Under the pieces are notes generated by a model that was not told where the DNA came from, ran no database searches, and saw only the letters and a list, made by a program, of their open reading frames with translations. Below, piece after piece: positions 10,719 to 21,789 of a stretch of 64,000 bases of DNA. The stretch covers positions 11,951,501-12,015,500 of the forward strand of contig JAVTVX010000031.1 in NCBI GenBank assembly GCA_033439265.1, read 5' to 3'. Positions within the stretch are counted from its first letter, which is position 1. Each line of letters begins with the position of its first letter. Made by a program: the position numbers and the translations under genes. The DNA comes from Dillenia suffruticosa. Its lineage: Eukaryota; Streptophyta; Magnoliopsida; Dilleniales; Dilleniaceae.

Positions 10719-13345
10719 AACTATTATAAAATATTAACATAGTATTTCGGTCTTGTATATAAATAAGACTAATTGGTATCTAAAACATAAGATGTGCTTC
10801 ATAGGACTAACGTTTGAAACTCCAAAACCACATCTAAGCCAGAAGTTGTAAGAGGCCCATAAATCATTAGCAAGTGAAGGCTAGTTTATGTCATAAGTCG
10901 TTTACACGTGAAGTTCACATTTCTGTCGATTGATTTCTTGTTGGAAGTGATTATCTACTAGACACTCACCACTTTTATAATCATAATCATTCGTAAAAAG
11001 AAAAGGTATTCTCCATTAACATTTTGATGATATTTTGCATATTAGTTAACAAGATAAAGTTTGCCACAATTAAGTCCTATCCCCCTGTTGTAGTGTAGCT
11101 TAGCCTTAAAATACTTGAATATGAATTTCCCCCGTGGGTCAAATTAGGCATAATAATTTAATAAGTACGCTACATCAGCAGCCGTGGGTTCACAACTTTG
11201 AATAAAAATTTTATTTTACATCGTGGACTTCACACAATGCGATAGTTAATTTAATTGTGGATAAAATATGAGAGTGTCGTCTGAAATGATTTGATCATAC
11301 ACAAAAAAAATCCAAAAATGTACCGATTAGGAGAATCAAGAACTTAAATATAATAAATTTAGTAAACCACAGAGATAGACTGTTAAAAATTTAGATATAA
11401 TTTATCCGTAAAAACATGATAATTAAGGGTTTAGATGAAAAAATTGTTTTAGATAGGAACGAGTGACGTAAAAGAATCCACACAAATTAAACGAACATAT
11501 TATATATATTTTTTATTATATATATTTTTCATTATTTTAATTATTATTATTATTATTATTATTATTTATGTTCTTTTTCTTTATTTATTTATTTATCTAT
11601 TTTTTTATATCCATATTTGTTTTTCAAATCGCTGATTTTAATTATTGAGATTAAAACCGAATTGTTATTCTTGTTGTTGTATCATGGACTTCAAACGGTA
11701 GAAAAATCTTAATTGAGGTAGTGTTAAATTAGTATTATATCAATCAATTTTTTAAATTATTTCTATTAAAGTGGTTTAACTTTTATCGATAACACAGATA
11801 TAACTGATCAAATTTATTTGATCCAAAACAGTTATAAGTATTATTTAGATTCAGTGTCATAATCAAAATTTTACTTTCATGTCTGTTGTCGCATCTTATT
11901 AACAATTTCTAATGTAAAACTCAAAACTTTAACTGACTAAACAATAGAATATATTTGTTTCATCGTTGCAAAATCTACTAGGAAGAAAAAAGAAGATTCA
12001 AATTTTACATTAGATTCCCCTCCCTCAGGCAGCCTTAATGGGGGTGAGAATCTCTTTTTCCTCTTCTTCTTTATTCCTCTTGTCTTCCTTCTCCTCTAAG
12101 AAACTTTTTTTTTTTTTTTTGGATAAACATGACAGTGAAATGCACCCAAAAATTATAAAAATTAAAAATTAAAAAAAAAAAAAAAAAAACGTTTTTTAAC
12201 TATAGCTCACGGGGACCATTGTGTTGTGACTTGTATGCAATGCCCTAGTGATGATAACATGTTTTTTATTTTGTTTTATTATTTCTTTTAAATTTGGTTC
12301 GACCTTGTATCTTCTACTTATAATAATTTTTTCAAATGAAATAAAAACTTTTTGTAGGAAATAAAAAATTTTATAAGTCAAATTCGGATTTTATTTACAA
12401 AATGAAATAAAATTATTATTGCATTATAATATTTTATTGAAAATTTTAGATAAATTTTATTTCAACTTTCCTAACAGTTCCTAGACAATTGTCGATTGTT
12501 AGTTAATTTATCTGATTATTCATTAAGTTATGTAGGCACAGATTAAGATTTTTCCCTTTTTAGGATGACTGGAATTATGTGATTTGGCAATTGGTAGTTT
12601 CTAAAATTTTTGCATTTTACAATTTATCATATTATGTGTTCCTTGTTTTTAACATTTGAGAAAGTACATTCATTTTAAGAGATTGATGAGATAAAAATGG
12701 AGACTTCTCAAATCACCTTTTTTGTTGGAGGTGTTTTTTAAAATTTATGGGCCACTCAATGTTCCCAAATAAAAAATAAAAAAGAAAAGAGATGCCAACA
12801 CCTGGTTGGTCCAGTATATGGATACTAATATTTCTTAAATAAGATTCGAGTTTGAATCTTGTGACAAGAAAAAACAAACACAGGAGAAATTTGTTCTTTA
12901 AAAACTCAACTCAAATTTGATTTAATCGAGATAATATGATTATCGATATTAGTGATTTATAAAAAAAATAAAAAACAAAAACAAAACAAAATGACAAAAC
13001 ACAATTCTATTTACCGAAGTGTTTGAAATTTAAAGACAAAGAACACAACTTCAATGAATTTTTACTGATTTTCCTTAAGTAAAATACTCTTATTTTTAAC
13101 ATGGGAAGTAAAAATAAATTAATTAATTTTTTTATAAGAAAATAAAAATACTATTCGTCTCTTGACGAAATGGGCCAGCCCATGAATGGTCCCTAGGCCC
13201 CTTACAGTCTTTAGAGATGAATCCCAGCATTGGGGTAAGCGTGTCGCATCCATCCATGAAGCCCTACTCTGTTAAACTGCACCATGTGAATTGAGAGCCC
13301 AGTCCGTGATGTTTATCCCATTCAAGGTTTAGGATGGTCATAATT
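10719..13345. other. intergenic, no gene seen
   Basis: AT-rich text with an (ATT)n tract at about 11541-11567 and poly(T)/poly(A) runs near 12106-12120 and 12172-12189. At 12800-12870 a TGGTCCAGTATATGGA / GAGTTTGAATCTTG pair could be one more degenerate SINE head. No plausible coding region. Confidence 0.5.
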
Positions 13346-13553
13346 AGGGATGGCAATTTATCGGTCCATCTAATTTCAGGCGTCTTCAGGCACTGGTACG
13401 GGTCCAGTTCCCGGTCCCTAGTATCCCTACTCAAAATAGTTAAAATTAAATATTTTTCTCAACTTTTATAACACTCACTCGAAAATTTTTTTAAGAAACT
13501 ACTCCCTATTTACATATTTTGTAATATATGCCAACGAACAGTGAATCTAATAG

Positions 13554-13655
13554 ATTTTTTTTTCTTTTTTTTTTAACGTATAAGGATATTCAAACTCGAG
13601 ACTATTATAAAGAAGAGAAAGACGGTATCAGTTGAGATATAATTTATTGACGTTG
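13554..13655 (-). mobile_element. short SINE-like tRNA head, family 2, with poly(A) tail
   Basis: Best of three related copies. Minus strand: TATATCTCAACTGATACCGTC, then ATAATAGTCTCGAGTTTGAAT, then a tail of about 20 bases made almost only of A. The head mimics a tRNA A box and B box about 35 bp apart. Confidence 0.55.
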
Positions 13656-15045
13656 ACTTAGCAAATAAGAGTACTAGATTAATTAACAAAATCTCAGATT
13701 AATGGGAAAAAAAACTATGTTAGAGAGTTTTTCATAAATTGAATTCAATAACGCTTGAATCAGATTAGTCGAAATATAACTATAAACACAGATTGATCCA
13801 ATGCAAAAAATATATATATTTTCTAATTTGTCTAATGAATTGGATTTGTGCCATGTGTCTAATGTATTATTTGAGATTTATTATTTATAATATTGTTCTT
13901 TATTTGTATTTGACATTGGTTTCATTGATGAAATTAAATAACAAGAGTGATTTTACAATAAAAAGGGTAAAATTCGGTAATTTCGAATCTAGCCGAAATG
14001 CCGATGGTGTAGATATGGATTTGTACTCTATCCGGTTTGGTTTCAGCCCGGGTCTACCTAGACTTGACGGATCCGAGTTGAAGATAACTTTACCAAACCG
14101 ATTCAAGCCCATTGCGTAATCATAATTGTCAATCGACTAACGTTGAAATGAATCCAAAAATTTTCATTTAAAGATGGTAATGTAAGTTTGTTAACATGTG
14201 TGATAGCTAATATACGCACGTGTAAAATGGTTTACCAATTCGATTTTTTAAAAAGTTTGATATAGTTTTCAGCAACTAGGAAGTGGTATGATGAGAGTTA
14301 CCTAAGGATATGCATTTAACTAACATCGTCAACTCAAAGAAAAAATGAGAAAGAAAAAGAAAAAGCTCCCATCACAAAAGCTATAGGCCAATTGTTCTGT
14401 TCAATGCCCCCTCCCCCTTCTTTCTCAAAAAAATTTGAAACGTATGTATGTAATGTAATAAGACATTGGGGCAAAAGCAAGAGGGACAGGCTCCATTTTT
14501 TGGTTTGCAAGCTCTATATCCACTGTTTGATCTCATAGTTTGAGTATTGACCAAGGCATATCATCACAACATGTAGCTCCAAATTTTAGGATTTAAAGAG
14601 TGGATAACAAGTAGTCTTGAGGATCTCATCTCATGTTGTCTTTTCTTTGTGCTCATTTATGCTGACCTGTACTATCATTTTCTGCCCACACTAGCTAGCA
14701 TCATTTTAGGGTCCAGAGAGAGAGAGAGAGAGTCTGATAAAGCCTGCATATAGTGTTGGGCATGAGAAGAAAAGATTACAGCTATTGTCATTTCATGTTG
14801 CAGTTTTTTGTTCACAAATATGACCCATTTCTGACTAAAGTTTCTTCAAATAGTAACTGCTGCATTTCCCTTCCCCTGTGTCCCTTTCCATGCTAAACGA
14901 CCAACACATTTGTCCTCTCTCTTTTTTAAACACTCTCACTTTGAAAACCAACATCTTTTGCAGCCTTACAATTATCTCCCTGATGTGATTGATATTCCTT
15001 TTCCTTAGTATCTGTTTGTGCCAAAAGTTCTAATAAAAATAACGC
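13656..15045. other. intergenic; upstream region of the RLP29-like gene
   Basis: No gene. The 108-codon frame at 13793-14119 has no recognisable domain and mirrors a minus-strand frame, so I leave it out. The last 400 bp contain a (GA)n run near 14717-14733 and lead into a (CT)n tract at about 15046-15062, just before the receptor-like gene; CT-rich leaders are common in plant core promoters. Confidence 0.45.
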
Positions 15046-15118
15046 CTCTCTCTCTCTCTCTCACATATCAATCAGCTTAGACTGGATTTGAAGTGGGGGT
15101 TTGCCCATCTTCTCTCTA

Positions 15119-16522
15119 ATGGCTTCTTCTGTGCTGATTTTGCTTGTAGGATTCTTTATTTGGGCACATGGGGTTGGTGGTTTTGCTGAAGCTTTGATGG
15201 AAGAGAATGAAATTTTAGGGCTTTACGACGTGATGGGAAGTCTTTTGGATGATCCAAGTTGGGGTTCAATGCATCCACAGCCTTGCACTGACACACCATG
15301 GCCTGGTCTTCAATGTGAAATCAGTCAAGACCCTTTACTATTTCATGTCACCAAAATCCACGTTGGTCCTGATATTGTCTACCCACCTTGTAAATTCAAT
15401 GCTACACTGTCAATGTCTCTTCAAAATCTACCATTTCTCAAGACCTTGTCTTTGTTCAATTGCTTCACTTCTTCACAAGTCACTCTCTCCCCATCTTTAT
15501 TTGGAAACCTCTCTTATTTGGAACATCTGGCACTTGAGTCAAACCCCTCTTTAGTTGGACAAATCCCTTCAAGTTTATCAAATGTCACCACTTTGAGAGT
15601 CCTTAGTCTCTCACAAAACAATCTCCAGGGAGAGATTCCAAAAATGCTTGGTGGGTTGGTGAATTTGGAGCAACTTGATTTGAGTTTCAACAACTTGAGT
15701 GGTGAAATCCCACAAGAGATTGGCGGGCTGAAGAGTTTGACCATTTTGGATCTTGGTTGGAATGGTCTTGAAGGTCAGTTGCCTTCTTCCTTGGGTCAAC
15801 TCAGTCTCCTCCAAAAGATTGATTTGAGCTACAACAAGCTTACTGGAGAAATTCCTGAAGAACTTGGGAGCTTAAAGAGGTTGGCTTTGCTTGATTTAAG
15901 TCACAATCTATTAAATGGTCCAATTCCCTATGGCTTATCAGGTTTGGAGCAATTAGAGTACTTGTTGATGGACGACAACCCTATAAAAACAGTTGTGCCG
16001 TTGTTTTTAGGGACTCTAAACAGGCTCACTACATTGAGCTTTTCAAATTGTGGGCTTACAGGCCCAATACCAATTGCAATTTCCTCTCTGCAAAATCTCA
16101 CTGCATTGTCACTAGACAACAACAATCTCAAGGGGTCTGTACCTCCAAATTTGGAGTCACTTCCATTGCTTGATCACCTCAATTTGAGTCACAATCAACT
16201 AGGTGGGGAACTATTATTCTCTCAAGAATTTATTGCAAGGCTTGGAAATAGACTTGATGTTAAAGCAAATCTTGGGCTTTGCACCAAGCATCAATTAGAC
16301 AACATTGTAAACATTTCAATGACTTTGGAGACCCCTTATTGTTTGGATGCAACAAGGGAGAGAAGCAACCAAACTTGTGGAGAAAATCCAGGTGACTTAC
16401 AGAGAGTTGAACCGCCACGCAAGAATGGCAACTCAAGCTCCTCCAATGATGCTTCAAAATTGAACCAAGAGATGGTGGTTTTGGCTTTTGAGTTGTTTGT
16501 TTTTACTTTAATTTTAATGTAA
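15119..16522 (+). CDS. LRR receptor-like protein, RLP29-like
   Basis: Intact 467-residue single-exon gene for a cell-surface leucine-rich-repeat protein without a kinase. The first in-frame ATG (MASSVLILLV) is at 15119. The frame is open a further six codons upstream, but from a TTG, which I do not use. Residues 1 to about 22 form a signal peptide. ALMEENEILGLYDVMGSL and the Cys pair in PCTDTPWPGLQC (Cys 56 and 66) form the N-terminal cap. About ten 24-residue LRRs of the plant type (LxxLxLSxNxLxGEIPxxLG) cover roughly 100-380. A Cys-containing C-terminal cap (LGLC, near 387) and a short hydrophobic C-terminus (MVVLAFELFVFTLIL) follow; this could be a membrane segment or GPI signal. The caps and order are those I know from Arabidopsis RLP29 (At2g42800). 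Likely role: plasma-membrane co-receptor or decoy; the ligand is unknown. The CT-rich leader lies about 60 bp upstream. Confidence 0.9.
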   Translation: MASSVLILLVGFFIWAHGVGGFAEALMEENEILGLYDVMGSLLDDPSWGSMHPQPCTDTPWPGLQCEISQDPLLFHVTKIHVGPDIVYPPCKFNATLSMSLQNLPFLKTLSLFNCFTSSQVTLSPSLFGNLSYLEHLALESNPSLVGQIPSSLSNVTTLRVLSLSQNNLQGEIPKMLGGLVNLEQLDLSFNNLSGEIPQEIGGLKSLTILDLGWNGLEGQLPSSLGQLSLLQKIDLSYNKLTGEIPEELGSLKRLALLDLSHNLLNGPIPYGLSGLEQLEYLLMDDNPIKTVVPLFLGTLNRLTTLSFSNCGLTGPIPIAISSLQNLTALSLDNNNLKGSVPPNLESLPLLDHLNLSHNQLGGELLFSQEFIARLGNRLDVKANLGLCTKHQLDNIVNISMTLETPYCLDATRERSNQTCGENPGDLQRVEPPRKNGNSSSSNDASKLNQEMVVLAFELFVFTLILM

Positions 16523-18461
16523 TACAACTTGATGTTCGTGTACTGATTTTTGGATGGACCAAGTAAAAAAGCTTCCACTTTATTTTAGTTTCTTTTCTGG
16601 TTAGTTTAAGAAATTAAATCTATAGAAGTTTAGTCCCATCAAAGATATGTGAGTTGTCTGTTATGAATTCTCAGACAGACAGGAAAAGAAGTGTACAAGA
16701 AACGGATCCCAACATTAAAGATAGCTCTCCTTTTACAAGTGAAAAGATGGATCTGGCGCATCTTCTAGTTGCTATAAATAGATTCTTTATCGAAGACAGA
16801 GAGAGAAAATTTGAGGTGCACAATTAGACCCGGCCGGCCCGTTCAAGGGTCACAAAAATATAAGCCTTGCTCTTGAACCATCCATATGGTTCAGGGTGCC
16901 GTTTCATATGGTTCAGGGAGCCGGTTCAGTAACCCTTGGGCTGGCAGTTCAAGCTTGATTTGGGCGGGACCGGTTTCGTGTTCTGAACCGTCCTTTCATT
17001 TTCTTTTTCTGTTGGGTTTTATCGGTACAATTTTCTTGGTCATTTTTTTAGGAACCACAATAGTTAAGAATTAAAAATAAATTTTGCTAAAAAATGTAAG
17101 AATTATTGATAGAGGATAAAATTTTGATGAGATTAAAAAAGACAACAAAAACTAAGTGAGAGCAAAATTGAGCATAAGAGCAAATATCTATGAAGTTGGA
17201 GTCATAGTAGAGAGATAACATTTAGTTGATTCATTAATTGGATACTGATATTTTTAATTTTAATTGAAAGATTTGTGTATTATCGAAAAGTTTTATACAT
17301 TAAGAATCTAATCTGAATTAAACCAAATTTAATTGAATTTAATATATTTATATGATATTTGTGATTTATTAAGAAAGAGAGATTTACAAAAAAATTGAGA
17401 CAGGGTGAGGAAAAATGTGAAATGACCCCACCCCCGTAGAATTTACAAAATTTAGATTTTCTTAAGTATCCAAAACTAATCTTTATTTGAATACTTGGAG
17501 ACAAATTTTGATCCTTTAAATATCTTAAAATGCTTCGTGATAATTGATTTCTTTTTGTTCTCATTAAAGTGCCCCCAAGTAGCCCTTTTTAACTGTTGGT
17601 AGGGACATTTTTGCCATTAAGATAACTGAAAAGTGTTCAGGGCACCTTAAGAAATGCCCTTCAACGACAGATTTTAGGGCCAATTTAGTTCTGTGACCGG
17701 AAGAGAGTCGTTGTCTTCGGCATTTTCAAAATAGTAGAAATTTATTCGTGCTTTGTACTTTAGTGTAGGGTTCTTCGAATGTGCCATTACCTTTGACCAC
17801 GGGCCGGGCCTATCTAGGGTTGAAGACGCATTCAACTCTTGAACCAATCCCTGGTCATGTCCAGGTGCCCCACAACCACAACAGTATAGGACTTTTTACA
17901 CTAACACAGTGGTATAGGACTTCCAATAGCAGCGTTGCTTATCGCCTTTAGATTCAAGTATATTCAAGCGTGGACTACACGTGGGCGCTTACAGGTTGGA
18001 ACTCTGCAGAGGTGAGCAGTCTTCAAACCGATCAGGGTTCGGGCCAAGCCATGGATACGTGATGACATTCACATGCTAGACCTGAGCCTAGCATGACCCG
18101 AGAATTAGGCCTGATTTGATTGCCCAAGATTGATTGAGCTACGCGTGATTTATTACCTAAGGTACATTTTGAAAATCTTAATTCAACTCGAGTTCTCATT
18201 TTACTTTTATTTTTATTGTATTTATAATATTTTTATTTAAAGCATAAAAATATTTTATAAACAATATAGAGTTATACAAGTAAAAATTAAAATTTTCTAA
18301 GGACTAAATTGTAAATATATTAGTAATTTTTATATTAAAAAATAATTAAATTTAATGTATATTTTTCCACCAAGCCTTGAAAGAGGAACACGTTTCCAAT
18401 AATTTGATTACAATCTCGCTTACTAGTTCCATCATTTGAAATTTTCTCTTCGTAATTCTTT
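16523..18461. other. intergenic with a decayed GC-rich hAT-like relic
   Basis: 3' flank of the receptor-like gene, then AT-rich text. At about 16828-16990 the words GACCCGGCCGGCCCGTTC, GGTTCAGGG and GGGACCGGTTTC echo the GC-rich element at 6210-6678, but I find no clean ends or target duplication. CCGGGCC-type words also occur near 17800. No plausible gene. Confidence 0.4.
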
Positions 18462-18609
18462 GGTCAATTAGTGTACATTGTACCCACTTTTTTGACCAAT
18501 TCCAATTCAAGTCTGTAGCAACCATTTTACCTTTTCCTCTCTCTCTCTCTCTCTCATAATATATATAGAGGTCAATAAATCTCTAAACCCTCACTACATA
18601 AAACTAGGT
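18462..18609 (+). promoter_or_regulatory. promoter of peptide gene copy 1 (W-box pair, CT tract, TATA)
   Basis: In order: GGTCAATTAGTGT (inverted TTGACC) at 18462, then TTTTGACCAATTCCAATTC around 18491-18508, a (CT)n tract at 18537-18555, ATATATATAGA at 18558-18569, and the leader CTCTAAACCCTC. ATG is 41 bp after the TATA box. The same order is found before copies 3, 4 and 5. TTGAC(C/T) is the core bound by WRKY factors, which suggests stress- or pathogen-responsive expression; that is inference. Confidence 0.65.
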
Positions 18610-18876
18610 ATGGCTTCTAATTCTTTTTTGTCATCATCGTCATCTTCAAAGATATTGCAATTCGCATGTTATTTTATTTTGGTTCTCCTAATCCTCAATT
18701 TTGTGACAAGTTCTTGTGAGGCCGGTCAATTAAAAATATCAATGAAGTCGAATCATCAAAAACCTCATATAGGGACATGCAGTATTGGTTTTCAACACGA
18801 ACCACTGATATTGAACAGTTTGATAGCCCAAAGTTCGATGAAGGGCTCAGAGTCTCGCACGGCTGCGCAAGGTTAA
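18610..18876 (+). CDS. small secreted peptide precursor, copy 1 (SCOOP-like)
   Basis: 88 residues, single exon, intact. Ser-rich start (MASNSFLSSSSSSK), hydrophobic signal-peptide core at 15-33 (ILQFACYFILVLLILNF), probable cleavage near CEA-G at 36-39, a variable basic middle (KISMKSNHQKPH), and a conserved C-terminus GSESRTAAQG ending at the stop. Paralogues at 32117 and 61663 keep EAGxLxI, a GFQ or DFQ and the C-terminal GSxS[RS][ST]A[GA]QG. A signal peptide, variable middle and short conserved C-terminal end are the layout of plant signalling-peptide precursors processed outside the cell. The SxS core plus Gly-rich end recalls the SCOOP phytocytokines perceived by MIK2 in Arabidopsis. That likeness is my inference: SCOOPs were described from Brassicaceae and this may be an unrelated family. 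Closest gene upstream is the receptor-like protein 2 kb away. Confidence 0.7.
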   Translation: MASNSFLSSSSSSKILQFACYFILVLLILNFVTSSCEAGQLKISMKSNHQKPHIGTCSIGFQHEPLILNSLIAQSSMKGSESRTAAQG

Positions 18877-19435
18877 TCCTCGTATGCATATGGGATTTAG
18901 GGTTCAGAATTTAGATAATAACCCTGGAGATCTCGGATGGTAAAGCTTGACTTCTTGGTATTTATTTGTCATGTAACTGTATTCTCCATTTTTTTTTTTT
19001 TGAATTGTTACATTGGATTTTTTGATGTTATTTTCAGTAATTCTTTTTAATACCCTTATAAAGCAAATGATCAAATAAATATAATGTATATTTTCCGTTA
19101 GCACTGAGGATGCACAAAATGAGCTTGTTCTGCGGCATCAAACGAGATTGGACAAATTTAAGCCTATTGTTGATGGCTAGGACTCTCAATTGGGCCAGAC
19201 TGGATGTAGAATTCTTTACAAATATAATAGAATGGCATGGTAATATTTTGTTGATTCAAGGGAAGGCTCTTGTAGCGTATGCTTTTTTATTTCTAATACT
19301 TAAATTTGAAATTTTGATTAAAATATTTTAATGTTCTGTCATTGAAATCGTCCCACATTGGTGATAATATTTTGTTGATAACATACAAGATTGTCCTTTT
19401 ATACAAATAATGATAGTTCTTTCATTTTTTTGAGA

Positions 19436-19500
19436 AAATTATTTCTGTTTGTAAATGGTGAAACCTTCTGTTCGGTAATCTAATGAATCCGACTCATTCT
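19436..19500 (+). repeat. downstream block of copy 1, shared with copy 3
   Basis: GTGAAACCTTCTGTTCGGTA followed by ATCTAATGAATCCGACTCATTC corresponds to GGGAAAACTTCTGTTCTTCA plus ATCTAATGAATACGACTCATTC downstream of copy 3 at 32525-32570. In copy 3 this block is about 125 bp after the stop; here it is 560 bp away, so 18880-19430 contains extra sequence. Shows that the duplicated unit includes flanking non-coding DNA. Confidence 0.65.
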
Positions 19501-19508
19501 TTTTTGCA

Positions 19509-19733
19509 TGTTTTTTTTTTTTTTGTACCATGTCTTGGACACCGCCCGGTATCGGAGGCTTCGCCCCGACTAATCCGGACCGACCGCTGCAGTGGCTCCT
19601 GTTCGGAGGACGGGTCTCCCAACGGGGAACGCTCCATACACATGAGGGCCCGATGTTCCCGGTAGAAATCGAACCTCGGTCATGCTTAAAGGAACTCAAC
19701 TCCACATCCAGTTGAGCCAACCTCGGTCATGCT
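19509..19733 (-). mobile_element. tRNA-derived SINE, copy B (well preserved)
   Basis: Read on the minus strand: the head GAGGTTGGCTCAACTGGATG holds a clear A box (TGGCTCAACTGG). ATGACCGAGGTTCGATTTC holds a clear B box (GAGGTTCGATTTC). The body follows (GGGCCCTCATGTGTATGG, GCAGCGGTCGGTCCGG, GATACCGGGCGGTGTCC), then a poly(A) tail at about 19509-19524. Total about 220 bp. GC content is far above its surroundings and CpGs are intact, so it looks younger than copy A at 6854. It sits in the 3' flank of peptide gene copy 1, at the point where homology to copy 3 ends. No clear target duplication could be fixed. The open frames across it are by-products. Confidence 0.8.
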
Positions 19734-19807
19734 TAGGCTAGTGTTGGGGTGACACTTGTAATTACAATATAATTAGTTATAATATATTTTAAACAACTAT
19801 GGTCTAA

Positions 19808-19971
19808 ACTAAACCACGAGAGAGCTTCTTTATAATTTTTCCATCACTTTGAAGGCTGAGTTTTGCTTTGGTTTTACATTCTATTCAATTGTTGACAAGT
19901 TCAAATTCAGTACTCCTTAACTCTTTGCTCTATTCTTTTGACCTTCGAAGGTTTCACAAACAATTTTGCAT
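19808..19971 (+). repeat. upstream block U of the peptide-gene unit (copy 2 position)
   Basis: AAACCACGAGAGAGCTT, ACATTCTATTCAATTGTTGA and TTGACCTTCGAAGGTTTCAC recur in order at 31184-31535 and 37905-38100, in each case upstream of a peptide-gene promoter. This marks the start of a further duplicated unit. Confidence 0.6.
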
Positions 19972-20030
19972 TTTACCAAGCAAGTGGGTAACTTACATCA
20001 ACTTTTAAAAGAAAATATTGTTGATTTAAT

Positions 20031-20061
<31 letters not shown>

Positions 20062-20423
20062 AAATTTAATTTTTCCAAGTTACAAACATCCAAATTAGTT
20101 TACTTCTAATTGTACATAAGAAATTCAAACTAACAACAATAATAGTAATAATACTAGTAATAGAATATTATAATAATAATATAATTAGAGAAAGTTATAT
20201 TTTTAATTCCAAAACTATAAGATTAGCTCACAATTAGATTCATAAACTTTAAAATCTAATGATTAATTGCTTAAATTTTAAAAAATATAATGAGTTAATC
20301 TCTCCATTAATAACGAGATGCACTAGATATTAAAAGATATGTCATCTGACGTATAATGTCACTTGCTTATCTAGCATCATTGGACCAAAATGCTGACCTC
20401 GAATAGACCACGTCAGTTTGTCT

Positions 20424-20424
<1 letters not shown>

Positions 20425-20474
<50 letters not shown>

Positions 20475-20575
20475 ACTTCCTTCTAGACATGGCCTACAAT
20501 TCTCTCTCTCTCCCCCTCCCCTCTTCTTCTATTAAGCTATTGTCCTCCGTGCCAAACTCCCTCTTTATCTCTTAG
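20425..20575 (+). pseudogene. possible remnant of a peptide gene (copy 2)
   Basis: A long (CT)n tract (20427-20471) is followed 18 bp later by ATGGCCTACAATTCT, which matches the start of copies 1 and 3 (ATGGCTTCTAA(T/C)TC) at 12 of 15 bases. It lies at the expected distance after an upstream block U. The frame then gives 28 residues, Ser/Leu/Pro-rich, with no signal-peptide core and no C-terminal motif. The (CT)n tract itself produces Ser/Leu-rich frames, so this may be coincidence. There is no TATA box between the tract and the ATG. Confidence 0.3.
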
Positions 20576-21340
20576 TCTCTCAGTCTCTTGCTATCTCCAT
20601 CTCTTTCTCTAGATCCCATACCATTATCACTTAAATCTAACCGGAAAACTTTGAACCACCACCAAAAACCTCATTTGATGGTTGGAATCATGTTTTCCCT
20701 TCATTGCAACCATGCTTGAAGCTTCAATTCATGTTTTCTACTCCAAAAACTCATCAATTTCAAATCTTTGAATGACTCTTGCTTTCTCCATCATGAAACC
20801 CAATGTCTTCCACCACTGGTCAATGATTGAAACCCAAAACCTAGCTTAATCGGCTCATCTTTCTACAAAATGCCAATCAAGTTTCTTGTAGGTTCTTGTG
20901 TCATTCACCTTCGGTCATCTGTTAAAGTGCAAAATGGAAGATTGTTGAAGGTAGCATAAAACATTGATAATGATTGCGAAAACTGGTGGCAAAGTAAATG
21001 AAGAGATGATTCAAAACTTCAATCGCTGCCTCCTACTTTTCGATTTCTATAGTCACCATTTGAAATTTCTGTTGCAGTCGCCCTCGATTCCTGGATACAA
21101 TTCGTCATCTTTGCTCTTTAGTCATCGACGTCTTCATCTATAGCACCTTCAATCTCCACAATCACCGTTCAATATCATATTGCAGTTATATCCTCATGAG
21201 TTTCACCGGATAACATATTCCAATGTAATATATTCTAAAACATCTTCTCACATATCTAATATAGTATAATAAAAATCAATTAAATTTGAAAAAGAATATG
21301 GATTGAGAATCTAAAATCATATAAGTATTTTCGCAATCCT
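20576..21340. other. no gene seen; possible LTR-element interior
   Basis: Many stops in all frames. Text reads like a diverged retroelement leader (repeated CACCATT, TTCAATC words) leading to the tandem repeat and primer-site-like motif that follow. No assignable protein. Confidence 0.3.
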
Positions 21341-21640
21341 GAAGAGTAACTTTATCCAGGACAAATCAAGGGTCTTTTAGAGGTATGTGCGGATGCATAT
21401 TGAAGAGTAGCTTGTTTTAGAATAGACCACAAATATTCTAGAGGCACGTGTGTATACTGAAGAACAGTTTTTCCATTATGGATTAGATGTTTTTCAGAGG
21501 TGTGCACGATTACATATTAAAGAACAGTTTTTTTCAAAACAAATCAGAAGTTTTCTGGGTACGCGTATAGATACGAGAGCGGTTGTCTTTTTGAATCCTT
21601 TTTACAAAGGGAGCTCTTTGCAATTGGAGCTATGATACCA
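21341..21640 (-). repeat. 59-bp degenerate tandem repeat (4 copies) and primer-binding-site-like motif
   Basis: Four consecutive units of 57-61 bp share TGAAGA(G/A)(T/C)A(G/A)TTTTTCC... and ...TTTCTAGAGG(T/C)(A/G)(T/C)GTG(C/T)G (starts near 21341, 21400, 21459 and 21518). At 21627-21640 the minus strand reads TGGTATCATAGCTCC, the form of an initiator-Met tRNA primer site. That would put the LTR on its right (21641 onward) and this repeat in the leader of a minus-strand LTR element cut off by the gypsy remnant at 21790. The LTR partner is not visible. Confidence 0.4.
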
Positions 21641-21789
21641 CATTAAAAATATTTGAATATTATTTTGATATCTTGTTAGAAATAGAAGTAATATAATAAT
21701 AAAATTAATACTCCATTATCTTAATGAATTATTATAATAAATTGAATTTATATCGAAAATCCATTATAAAAAATATGAAAATATAATAA

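Noticed and set aside
13346-13432. TAGGGATGGCAAT start resembling a common plant hAT end
   Set aside because: No matching inverted end or 8-bp duplication could be found; kept only as intergenic text.
13793-14119. 108-codon open frame upstream of the receptor-like gene
   Set aside because: Low-complexity hydrophobic start, no known domain, and the same DNA also has an open minus-strand frame; nothing supports translation.
19483-19720. Overlapping frames with GC-rich codons, possibly a foreign gene
   Set aside because: The GC content belongs to the SINE (tRNA-like head, poly(A) tail, second copy at 6854); no protein.
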